Positions 24,631 to 31,930 of a DNA stretch of 64,000 bases are shown here, piece by piece. Position numbers and translations under genes: made by a program. Position 1 is the first letter of the stretch, and every line of letters starts with the position of its first letter. Under the pieces are notes generated by a model. The model was not told the DNA's origin and searched no databases. It saw only the letters and a program-made list of their open reading frames with translations. This DNA is from Paenibacillus hamazuiensis (lineage in GTDB: Bacteria; Bacillota; Bacilli; Paenibacillales; NBRC-103111): NCBI RefSeq assembly GCF_023276405.1, contig NZ_JALRMO010000001.1, forward strand, positions 7,913,501 to 7,977,500. Direction: 5' to 3'.

Positions 24631-25188
24631 ATGGATATCATACATGCGTTGAACGGATTGGATTGGGCGATTGGGGTCGCAATATTGGCGGGCTTGGCTC
24701 TCGGGTACTCCCGGGGGCTGATCAGCCAGTTGATCTCGATCGCCGGTTTGTTTATAGCTTATTTGGTGGCGAGCAAGTGGTACGGCGATGTCGGGACCTG
24801 GATCGGCAAATGGATGACCCAGCCGACAGGAGGGACTTATACGCAGTACGAATTTCTCGTCAAAGGGCTAAACCTCGACGTATACATAACGAATGCGATC
24901 GCGTTTTCGATATTGTTTTTCGGCACCAAGCTGGCGCTTTCCATCATCGGGCGGCTGCTGAATCTGGTCGCATCGGTACCGGGGATCAAATCGTTAAACC
25001 AGACAGCCGGCGCTCTGTTAGGTTTTATCGAGGCGGCGGTGCTTGTCGTGGTCGCCGTCAACGTGCTGACGATCGTGCCGAACGATCAGGTGCAGCGGTG
25101 GCTGAAGGGGTCCTACGCCGCACCGTATGTGGTCAATGAGGCTCCGATTGTCGCGGAAAAACTTCACGAAATATGGAAAACGCGTTAA
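24631..25188 (+). CDS. cvpA: CvpA family membrane protein
   Basis: The 185-residue protein matches CvpA: four membrane helices with LDWAIGVAILAGLALGYSRGLISQL at the start, a conserved NAIAFSILFFGTKL helix and SVPGIKSLNQTAGALLGFIEAAVL near the end. CvpA proteins are needed for colicin V secretion in E. coli and affect envelope homeostasis; the molecular role in Firmicutes is not settled. ATG 24631 lies 18 bases after the zapA stop, so the two genes are likely one operon. In Bacillus the order is zapA-cvpA-polX-mutS2; here a pantothenate kinase comes next instead. Confidence 0.9.
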   Translation: MDIIHALNGLDWAIGVAILAGLALGYSRGLISQLISIAGLFIAYLVASKWYGDVGTWIGKWMTQPTGGTYTQYEFLVKGLNLDVYITNAIAFSILFFGTKLALSIIGRLLNLVASVPGIKSLNQTAGALLGFIEAAVLVVVAVNVLTIVPNDQVQRWLKGSYAAPYVVNEAPIVAEKLHEIWKTR

Positions 25189-25264
25189 GCGCTTGCCTGC
25201 GGAGGAAACAAGACAAACCCGGCGCTGATCCGCAATTACAGTCTAAGAAAAAGAAGGGGATTTT

Positions 25265-26074
25265 TTGCTCAGCTCAAATAAAATCGGCGTCGATGCGGGA
25301 GGCACCCTCATCAAAATCGCATATATGCAGGACGGCGTGCTGCAATTCGAGAAAGTTCCGGCTGCGGAAATCGCGCAGGCGGCGAAACGGCTTCGGGACC
25401 GATTCCCGGATGCCGATATTTGCGCGACCGGCGGGAAAAGCGCACTTCTGCAAAGCCATTTGCAGCGTCCGATCCGGTCGATGGTCGAATTCGACGCAAC
25501 CTGCAAAGGCGCGAAGTTTCTTATGGAACGTCAGGGGATTTTTCCGGACTCGTTTGTGCTGACGAATGTCGGCACCGGTACGTCCGTTCATTACGTGGAA
25601 AAGGACCGGCACCTTCGGGTCGGAGGGATTGGGGTCGGAGGAGGGACGCTGATGGGGCTCTCTTATTTGCTCACCGGCATCCGCGACTATGAGGAAATCA
25701 TCCGGATGTCGCGCCTCGGAAACCGCAAGCACATCGACCTGAAGGTCAGCGACATTTATGAAGGGACCGAGCCGCCGATTCCGGGCGATTTAACCGCCAG
25801 CAATTTCGGCAAAGCGCTCGGGTTGCAGACGGGGAGAGAGCCGGAAGACATGCTGGCATCCGTCATCGGGCTGGTCGGTGAGACGATCACGACGATCAGC
25901 GTGCAGGCGGCGGCCCAGAGCGGCACTTCATCCATCGTCTACATAGGTTCTTCTTTTATTGAAAACGACGTACTGGAAAACACTGTGGCGAACTATACCA
26001 GGCTCAGAGGGTGCGAACCGACGGTGTTGAAAGACGGCCATTATAGCGGGGCGCTCGGCGCGTTACTGTCATAA
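25265..26074 (+). CDS. coaW: Type II pantothenate kinase
   Basis: The 269-residue protein is an ASKHA-fold kinase that phosphorylates pantothenate in the first step of coenzyme A synthesis. Family motifs are the phosphate-1 loop IGVDAGGTLIKIAY, FVLTNVGTGTSVHYV, and the glycine-rich RVGGIGVGGGTLMGLSYLL. The C-terminal SSIVYIGSSFIENDVL fits the adenosine region. Type II enzymes are known from staphylococci and some Bacillus and Paenibacillus and are usually insensitive to CoA feedback. TTG 25265 is chosen because AAGGGGA precedes it and the fold starts at once. A bidirectional terminator follows. Confidence 0.9.
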   Translation: MLSSNKIGVDAGGTLIKIAYMQDGVLQFEKVPAAEIAQAAKRLRDRFPDADICATGGKSALLQSHLQRPIRSMVEFDATCKGAKFLMERQGIFPDSFVLTNVGTGTSVHYVEKDRHLRVGGIGVGGGTLMGLSYLLTGIRDYEEIIRMSRLGNRKHIDLKVSDIYEGTEPPIPGDLTASNFGKALGLQTGREPEDMLASVIGLVGETITTISVQAAAQSGTSSIVYIGSSFIENDVLENTVANYTRLRGCEPTVLKDGHYSGALGALLS

Positions 26075-26106
26075 CCCTTCGGCCGTTTCTTCCGGCGAAA
26101 TAATAA

Positions 26107-26140
26107 AAGCAGTCTCCCCGCGAGGAGAGACTGCTTCTTT
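26107..26140. terminator. Bidirectional terminator between coaW and the cupredoxin gene
   Basis: AAGCAGTCTC pairs with GAGACTGCTT; T-rich tails follow on both strands. Confidence 0.85.
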
Positions 26141-26178
26141 TGGCATAGTCAAAACGGACTAATCATAACTTCGATAAT

Positions 26179-26550
26179 TTAAGATTCCACGACCAGCTTC
26201 GCTTTCATGTTGACATGTCCCGAACCGCAAGGAACAGAACATATGATGTCGTAGGTGCCTTCCTTGTCGGCTTTAAACGTCTGGCTGAGCTTGCTCGCAT
26301 CCAGCTTCACGTTGATGCCCTGGATTTGCACCCCGTGCACGCCTTGTTTGTTTTCCAGCGTGATTTTCACGTCCTGCCCCTTTTTCACTTTATATTCGGG
26401 CTTGTCGAATTGGAAGTTCGAAGCTTCCAGCTTCACCTCTTGCACAGGTCCTGTTGGCGCGCTGGCGGGTGCCGCTTCTTCTTTTTTGCCGCAGGCGGCG
26501 AGCGCGAATATAACGACAACCGCTATCGCCAATGTCCATACTTTTCTCAT
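26179..26550 (-). CDS. Cupredoxin lipoprotein with a CuA-type site
   Basis: This 123-residue lipoprotein has a lipobox (FALAAC, Cys20) and a single cupredoxin domain. The metal site reads C-S-V-P-C-G-S-G-H-V-N-M, which is the C-x3-C-x3-H-x2-M spacing of the binuclear CuA centre in cytochrome oxidase subunit II, and an upstream His (GVHGVQ) supplies the other ligand. It would face the outside of the membrane as an electron carrier or copper donor. No oxidase subunit is encoded next to it, so it is a free-standing CuA-like protein. ATG 26550 follows GGAGGGACG. Confidence 0.85.
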   Translation of the reverse strand: MRKVWTLAIAVVVIFALAACGKKEEAAPASAPTGPVQEVKLEASNFQFDKPEYKVKKGQDVKITLENKQGVHGVQIQGINVKLDASKLSQTFKADKEGTYDIICSVPCGSGHVNMKAKLVVES

Positions 26551-26706
26551 CCTACGTCCCTCCTGAAGGAAATATCCATATATTTCTGGATACTATATTA
26601 CACCTGGCGCCGATTTTTTGCTGTGACAAACCTATGAAATCGGCGTGAAGTCTTCGTGAACGTTTTATTTTGGTGTGAGCGGCATCATAGTCTGCACGGA
26701 AAAAGA

Positions 26707-26750
26707 AAAAGATCAGCCTTTAAGCCATATGCTCAAGGACTGATCTTTTA
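26707..26750. terminator. Terminator after the holin-like gene, probably bidirectional
   Basis: AAAAGATCAGCCTT pairs with AAGGACTGATCTTTT; T runs follow on both strands. Confidence 0.8.
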
Positions 26751-26803
26751 AGTTTCTGTAAAAGGTGCGGAGTGTAACAGCAGGGTAACCCGGCATTTTT
26801 CAT

Positions 26804-27169
26804 TTATTTATCCCGCTTGTTGCGGGCGAAGCCTTCAAACGGCGTTTTTACAGGGATAAACAAGTCGATGATCCCGATCACCAAAGCGGCCAAAATCGCA
26901 CCGATAATCGTCGTTCTCATGCCGCCGACAATGAATTGCGCGAGCCAGATCACAAGCGCACTCGTCAGGAAACCGACGATACCGCGCCCGAACGGCGTTA
27001 TTTTTCTGCCGAAGATGCCCTCGATGACATAGGCGGCAACGGCGATGACAAGAGCCAGGAACAACGCGCTCCAGAAACCGCCAATCGAGAAGGCGGGAAC
27101 GATAAAGCTGACAAACATCAAAACAAGAGCCGAAACGATAAAACGAACGATATGTCCTATAATGTGCAT
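26804..27169 (-). CDS. Phage holin family 4 superfamily membrane protein (YvlD-like)
   Basis: The 121-residue protein has four predicted membrane helices (HIIGHIVRFIVSALVLMFVS; SALFLALVIAVAAYVIEGIF; GIVGFLTSALVIWLAQFIV; GAILAALVIGIIDLFI) and a short basic tail. It fits the YvlD/phage holin-4_2 group of small integral membrane proteins, often linked to envelope stress; a true holin role is unlikely because no phage genes are near. ATG 27169 follows AAAGGAGGAGAAC; the open extension to 27265 lacks a ribosome site. It diverges from mutS2. Confidence 0.8.
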   Translation of the reverse strand: MHIIGHIVRFIVSALVLMFVSFIVPAFSIGGFWSALFLALVIAVAAYVIEGIFGRKITPFGRGIVGFLTSALVIWLAQFIVGGMRTTIIGAILAALVIGIIDLFIPVKTPFEGFARNKRDK

Positions 27170-27406
27170 CGTGTTCTCCTCCTTTATGGTTTGCATTGGG
27201 AAAACCGGATCGGTCAGCATTCGCCGGGCCGCTTGCCGTGGCACGCCGTTTGTTTGCCGGTGCATTACCTAGTGTCCCCACGGAAAAAACAATTATAAGC
27301 AACAATATTGCCCATTTCAGGCCCTAAGGCAACCGCGCCGTGTAGCTAATCGCAGGGCCATTGGATATAATAAAAGGTATATTGACTAAAGGAAGTAGGT
27401 CTTATT

Positions 27407-29773
27407 TTGGATCAGAAAATATTAAAAACGTTGGATTTTTACGCCATTTTACATACACTTGCCCATCATGCGGCCACTTCGCTCGGAAAGGACAGAGCGG
27501 AGAAGCTTGAGCCCATCGGCGATTTCGAAGAAGTGAAGCGGCGCCTGAAAGCGACCGACGAAGCTACCAATGTCGATCGACTGAAGGGAGGCGCTCCGTT
27601 CGGAGGCATCCGCGATATTACGGCGGCGCTGCACCGTGCGCGCATCGGCGGCATGCTGAACACGACGGAGCTGCTCGATATCGCCACTACGATTTTCGGC
27701 GCGCGGCGGCTGCACAAGTTCATCGAAGCCGCTAACGAAGAGTATGAAGTGCCGCTTCTGATGGGGCTGTGCGGCAATTTGGCCGACCATAAGCCGGTGG
27801 AAGAAGCGATCAGGCGCTGCATCGACGAAAACGCGCAGGTGCTCGACAGCGCAAGCCCCGAGCTCGCCCGCATCCGTCAGGAGCTGAAAACGAACGAAAC
27901 GCGTGCCCGGGACCGTCTGGAGCAAATGATCCGGACGCCGTCCATCCAGAAGATGCTGCAGGATAACATCATCACGATGCGTGGCGACCGTTATGTCATT
28001 CCGGTCAAGCAGGAGTATCGCGGGCATTTCGGAGGCATGATTCACGATCAATCCGCTTCGGGGGCGACGCTGTTCATCGAGCCGGAGTCGGTTGTCCAGC
28101 TCAATAACAAGCTGCGCGAGCTGACGTTGAAGGAGCAGGCCGAGATCGAAAAAATTTTGCGGGCGCTGACGGCGAAAGTCGGCGAAGTGGTGGACGATCT
28201 GCTGAATAACGTGGACATCTTGGGCGAGCTCGATTTTATTTTTGCCAAAGCCGGGTTGGCGCGCGAGCAGAAGTCGACGATGCCGCGGATGAACGACCGC
28301 GGATTTATCAAGATCAAGCGAGGCCGTCATCCGCTCATCGCGCCGGACAAGGTCGTGCCGCTGGATATCGAGCTGGGCAACCAGTACTCGACGATCATCG
28401 TCACCGGGCCGAATACGGGCGGCAAAACCGTGTCGCTCAAATGCATCGGCCTCTTGTCGCTGATGGCGATGGCCGGGCTGTTCGTGCCGGCGGAGGAAGG
28501 CAGCCAGCTGTGCGTATTCGATGCGATCTACGCCGACATCGGCGATGAGCAAAGCATCGAGCAAAACCTCAGCACGTTTTCCAGCCACATGACCAACATC
28601 ATCCGAATATTGCGGGAAATGACGCCGAAAAGCCTGGTGCTGCTCGACGAGCTTGGAGCGGGGACGGACCCGGCGGAAGGGTCGGCGCTTGCCATCGCAA
28701 TATTGGAATATATTCAGAAAATGGGTTCCCGGATGGTCGCAACGACGCATTACAGCGAGCTCAAGGCGTACGCTTACGAGCGTCAGGGGGTCATCAACGC
28801 AAGCATGGAATTCGACGTGCAGACGCTGAAGCCGACGTACCGGCTGCTCGTCGGCGTCCCCGGCCGCAGCAACGCGTTTGCGATCGCCGAGCGTCTTGGC
28901 CTCGCCCGCTCGATCATCGAGCATGCCCGCGGTCAGGTCGGCGAGGAAGACCAGCGCGTCGAATCGATGATCGCCACGCTGGAAGAGAACCGCCTGACCG
29001 CGGAAGCGGAGCGGCACACCGCCGAGCAGCTGCGGCGGGAGGTGGAAACGCTGCGCCGCGAGCTCGAGGCCGAGCGGCAGAAGTTCCGCGAGCAGCGCGA
29101 CAAGCTGCTCGCCAAAGCGGAGCGCGACGCCGCGGAGGCCGTCGCGAAAGCCCGCCGCGAGGCCGAGGAGGTCATCGCGGAGCTGCGCCGCCTCGCCAAG
29201 GAAGCGGCGGGCAGCGTCAAGGACCACCAGCTGATCGCGGCGCGGCGCAGGCTGGATCAGGCGGTGCCGGAGCTTCGCGACAAATCCGCGAAAGCGCCGA
29301 AGAAGAAAGCCGACCGGATCGAGCCGGGCGACGAGGTGCTGGTGACCAACCTGGGCCAGAAAGGCCATGTGGTCGATATCGGCGACACGGAAGCAACCGT
29401 CCAGCTTGGCATTATGAAGATGAAGGTAAGCAAGGCGAACCTCGAGCTGGTGAAACAGGCCGCCTCGGGAGGAGGGAAGGCGGCGCAGCCGCAGGCGACC
29501 TCCAGCATCAATCGGACGCGCGACGACAACACGCGCATGGAGCTCGATCTGCGGGGCCAAAATTTGGAGGATGCGCTCATTGAGGTCGACCGGTTCCTGG
29601 ACGAATCGTTTTTGGCCAACTTCGGACAAGTGTACATCATCCACGGCAAAGGGACCGGCATTCTCCGTTCCGGCATACACGACTATTTGCGCCGGCATAA
29701 GCATGTCAAATCATATCGCGTCGGCAATTATAACGAAGGCGGCATCGGCGTGACGGTCGCAGAGCTGAAGTAA
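27407..29773 (+). CDS. mutS2: Endonuclease MutS2
   Basis: The 788-residue protein is a MutS2: a MutS-like core, an ABC-type ATPase with Walker A TGPNTGGKT (about residue 335) and Walker B region LVLLDELGAGTDPAEG, a long Glu/Arg-rich coiled coil (about 520-620), and a C-terminal Smr nuclease domain (about 710-788) with LDLRGQN and HGKGTG. MutS2 lacks mismatch-recognition domain I; it suppresses homologous recombination and, in B. subtilis, splits collided ribosomes. The TTG start at 27407 lies after AAAGGAAGTAGG, and the N terminus matches the family. A TATAAT at 27366-27371 may be its -10. polX, usually just upstream, is absent. Confidence 0.95.
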   Translation: MDQKILKTLDFYAILHTLAHHAATSLGKDRAEKLEPIGDFEEVKRRLKATDEATNVDRLKGGAPFGGIRDITAALHRARIGGMLNTTELLDIATTIFGARRLHKFIEAANEEYEVPLLMGLCGNLADHKPVEEAIRRCIDENAQVLDSASPELARIRQELKTNETRARDRLEQMIRTPSIQKMLQDNIITMRGDRYVIPVKQEYRGHFGGMIHDQSASGATLFIEPESVVQLNNKLRELTLKEQAEIEKILRALTAKVGEVVDDLLNNVDILGELDFIFAKAGLAREQKSTMPRMNDRGFIKIKRGRHPLIAPDKVVPLDIELGNQYSTIIVTGPNTGGKTVSLKCIGLLSLMAMAGLFVPAEEGSQLCVFDAIYADIGDEQSIEQNLSTFSSHMTNIIRILREMTPKSLVLLDELGAGTDPAEGSALAIAILEYIQKMGSRMVATTHYSELKAYAYERQGVINASMEFDVQTLKPTYRLLVGVPGRSNAFAIAERLGLARSIIEHARGQVGEEDQRVESMIATLEENRLTAEAERHTAEQLRREVETLRRELEAERQKFREQRDKLLAKAERDAAEAVAKARREAEEVIAELRRLAKEAAGSVKDHQLIAARRRLDQAVPELRDKSAKAPKKKADRIEPGDEVLVTNLGQKGHVVDIGDTEATVQLGIMKMKVSKANLELVKQAASGGGKAAQPQATSSINRTRDDNTRMELDLRGQNLEDALIEVDRFLDESFLANFGQVYIIHGKGTGILRSGIHDYLRRHKHVKSYRVGNYNEGGIGVTVAELK

Positions 29774-29798
29774 GGCCGTCCGCCTCAAAAAATTTTTT

Positions 29799-29825
29799 TG
29801 AAACTCTTGTGCACCGTCATGCGTA
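29799..29825 (+). promoter_or_regulatory. ECF (SigW-like) promoter upstream of pspA
   Basis: TGAAAC (29799-29804), a 17-base spacer and CGTA (29822-29825) match the SigW consensus TGAAAC-N16/17-CGTA. pspA is a SigW target in B. subtilis. Transcription would start near 29832. Confidence 0.65.
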
Positions 29826-29904
29826 TTTACATGTGTAGTGACCTCGAGGGAAAGAAAAGTTATTCAAACTGATCATACAATATTATGTTTGGGAGGATTT
29901 ACAC

Positions 29905-30585
29905 ATGGGTATTTTCAAAAGATTGCGCGACTTGACGATGGCTTCGATCAACGACTTGCTGGACAAAGCGGAAGATCCGGTCAAGATGCTGAACCAGTTC
30001 CTGCGCGATATGGAAGAAGACATTCAAGATGCGGAAGTGGCGGTAGCGAAACAAATCGCCGTAGAGAAGAAATTCCAGCAGCAGGTGGAAGAGCTGGAAG
30101 AGATCGTGAACAAACGCCAGGAGCAGGCGATGAAGGCGCTCGAGCAGGGCAACGAAGATCTCGCCCGCCGTGCGTTGCAGGACAAGAAAGAGCATCAACA
30201 GCGTTACGATGAGATGAAGCAGCAGTACGACATCGCGAAGACCAACGCGGATCAGCTGCGCGGACAGCTTCAGGAGATGAAAGACGAATTCAGCAAGATG
30301 AAGCTGAAGAAAGATACGTTGGTAGCGCGCGCCGAAGCGGCCAAAGCTCAGAAGCAAATCAATCAGGCGATGTCCGGTTTCGGTACGGATAACGCGGCCA
30401 AAGGCTTCGACCGCATGTCGCAAAAGGTGCTCGAGCTTGAGGCCGAAGCCGAGGCGAGCAAGGAGCTGCGTTCCTCGAACCGCACGTTGGACGACGAGTT
30501 GAGTGCGCTCGACAAAAACGACGGCGTCGAAGACGAACTTGCCGCACTTAAGGCGAAAATTAACGAGAAGAAACAGCAGTCCTAA
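29905..30585 (+). CDS. pspA: PspA/IM30 family envelope-stress protein
   Basis: The 226-residue protein is a PspA/IM30 homologue, almost all helix: residues 1-24 form the amphipathic membrane-binding helix (MGIFKRLRDLTMASINDLLD), then long coiled-coil helices, with the family block KAEDPVKMLNQFLRDMEEDI. PspA assembles on stressed membranes as ESCRT-III-like rods and limits proton leakage. ATG 29905 follows GGGAGGA. An ECF-type promoter lies 80 bases upstream, and a DUF350 membrane protein follows, as in other PspA stress loci. Confidence 0.93.
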   Translation: MGIFKRLRDLTMASINDLLDKAEDPVKMLNQFLRDMEEDIQDAEVAVAKQIAVEKKFQQQVEELEEIVNKRQEQAMKALEQGNEDLARRALQDKKEHQQRYDEMKQQYDIAKTNADQLRGQLQEMKDEFSKMKLKKDTLVARAEAAKAQKQINQAMSGFGTDNAAKGFDRMSQKVLELEAEAEASKELRSSNRTLDDELSALDKNDGVEDELAALKAKINEKKQQS

Positions 30586-30611
30586 TCGGAAGTTGCCTAT
30601 AAACGCCCATA

Positions 30612-30641
30612 AGGAGACTGAAGCTAACCCCTTCAGTCTCT
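30612..30641 (+). terminator. Hairpin after pspA
   Basis: GAGACTGAAG pairs with CTTCAGTCTC. No strong T run follows, so it may only partly stop transcription or protect the mRNA 3' end. Confidence 0.5.
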
Positions 30642-30711
30642 TCAGCCGTTTGCGGCCTAATAATGCAAATTACGAAGCTGATATTTTGTCATTAACCCGG
30701 GGGCTCCTCCA

Positions 30712-30765
30712 AAAGTAATCGGAATAGGCTGCGGAGGGATTACTTCACTTTTGGGGGGATTTTAT
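30712..30765 (+). repeat. Inverted repeat in the DUF350 leader
   Basis: CCAAAAGTAATC pairs with GATTACTTCACTTTTGG (one three-base bulge). It lies just before the DUF350 gene and could be an attenuator or terminator. Confidence 0.4.
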
Positions 30766-30785
30766 ATTAAAGGCAGGGATGATAT

Positions 30786-31205
30786 TTGAACGAAGAGGTG
30801 GACTTGTTGCTCGCGAATCCGTATATCGAAACGTTAGCGTTTTTTTCCATTGCCGTATTGGCATTGATCGTCTTTCTGACGGTTTTTGAGCTTGTGACGA
30901 AATACAAGGATTGGGATGAAATCAAAAAAGGCAACCTGTCCGTTGCGATGGCGACGGGAGGGAAAATTTTCGGCATCTGCAATTTGTTCCGCTTTGCGAT
31001 CTTGAACAACGATTCGATTTTGCAGTCGCTGATTTGGGCGAGCTACGGCTTCGTGCTGCTGCTCGTGGCTTATTTTATATTTGAGTTTCTGACGCCGTAC
31101 TTCAATATCGACGAACAAATCCAAAAGGATAACAGAGCCGTCGGCTTCCTGTCGATGATCATTTCGATTTCGCTTTCCTATGTGGTAGGTGCCAGCGTGA
31201 CATGA
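30786..31205 (+). CDS. DUF350 family membrane protein
   Basis: The 139-residue protein has four membrane helices and matches DUF350 (YjfL-like) with the conserved ALIVFLTVFELVTKYKDWDEIKKGNLSVA region and NRAVGFLSMIISISLSY end. DUF350 genes are commonly linked to PspA/YjfJ loci, suggesting a membrane-stress role that is still undefined. The TTG start at 30786 follows GGCAGGGATGAT. Its stop codon overlaps the ATG of a 27-residue membrane peptide (ATGA), so the two are probably translated as a unit. Confidence 0.85.
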   Translation: MNEEVDLLLANPYIETLAFFSIAVLALIVFLTVFELVTKYKDWDEIKKGNLSVAMATGGKIFGICNLFRFAILNNDSILQSLIWASYGFVLLLVAYFIFEFLTPYFNIDEQIQKDNRAVGFLSMIISISLSYVVGASVT

Positions 31206-31285
31206 AGTATTTATGGGGGACGCTGTTTGCCATATCGTTTGTGTTTATCGCCTTGGGCGTATATTATTTTATTAAATACGCATGA
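31202..31285 (+). CDS. 27-aa membrane peptide coupled to the DUF350 gene
   Basis: ATG 31202 overlaps the DUF350 stop by the ATGA arrangement and opens a 27-codon frame ending TGA 31283-31285. The peptide starts M-K-Y-L-W-G, continues as one hydrophobic helix (TLFAISFVFIALGVYYFI) and ends K-Y-A, a typical small single-span membrane protein. The zinc-ribbon gene starts 24 bases later, so the peptide fills the gap in the pspA-DUF350 operon. Function unknown; it may modulate the neighbouring membrane protein. Confidence 0.6.
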   Translation: MKYLWGTLFAISFVFIALGVYYFIKYA

Positions 31286-31309
31286 CGCCAAATCCCGGAG
31301 GAATAAGCG

Positions 31310-31783
31310 ATGGAAGACAACCAGGTTTGCCCGTGGTGCCAGACGGAAATCGTCTGGGATCCGGAAATCGGCCCTGAAGAGACGTGTCCGCACTGCCTGA
31401 ACGAGCTGGGCGGGTACCGCAGCATCAAGCTGAAGGTCAAACAGACAGGGGAACAGCTTGTTTTCGACGACGAAGACGAAGATGAGGAGCTGTCGGACGA
31501 CGACATTTTCACTTATGAGGAAAATGTGCAGCAGCTGCTCGACCGCCAGGAAGAGACTCCGGAATGCCCTTCCTGCCACGAATTCATGCTGCTGGCCGGA
31601 ACACAGAAGATCACGGAGGAGACGTTTAAGCCGGCGCCGAACGACCTGCTCCCGCGGCCGCTTCTTAAGCCGCCGTTCAACACCAAGGTATTTATATGTC
31701 CGGCCTGCTTCCGGATGGAAACCCAGCTCGGGGAAGAGGAGCGGACCGCGCTCATCGAGCTGCTCAAGCAAAATATCGAATAA
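31310..31783 (+). CDS. Double zinc-ribbon hypothetical protein
   Basis: The 157-residue protein has two pairs of zinc-type knuckles: CPWC at residues 7-10 with CPHC about 18 residues later, and CPSC at about 86-89 with CPAC near residue 127. A strongly acidic linker (FDDEDEDEELSDDDIF) separates the first ribbon from the second part. No catalytic motif is visible; such proteins often bind nucleic acid or other proteins. ATG follows CCGGAGGAATAAG. It is the last gene of the pspA-DUF350 group and is followed by a strong terminator. Confidence 0.75.
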   Translation: MEDNQVCPWCQTEIVWDPEIGPEETCPHCLNELGGYRSIKLKVKQTGEQLVFDDEDEDEELSDDDIFTYEENVQQLLDRQEETPECPSCHEFMLLAGTQKITEETFKPAPNDLLPRPLLKPPFNTKVFICPACFRMETQLGEEERTALIELLKQNIE

Positions 31784-31789
31784 TCTAGA

Positions 31790-31828
31790 GGGATACCTTG
31801 CCATAGGCGGCAAAGGTGTCCCTTTTTT
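31790..31828 (+). terminator. Terminator after the zinc-ribbon gene
   Basis: GGGATACCTTGCC pairs with GGCAAAGGTGTCCC, followed by T6. Confidence 0.85.
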
Positions 31829-31930
31829 CAATTCGCTCCATTTTCGCCACATCTCTAATGATTTTCGCCGTATGGGGGAAGCTTAAGTAAGAAACTTCAG
31901 CAATGCACTACTCAAGTCACAGGTGGTCTT

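Noticed and set aside
26804-27169. Holin-like protein as evidence of a prophage
   Set aside because: No other phage gene is near; the family is mostly chromosomal and linked to envelope functions.
27449-29704. 751-codon minus-strand frame opposite mutS2
   Set aside because: It mirrors the codon pattern of mutS2; the plus-strand protein has intact Walker and Smr motifs.
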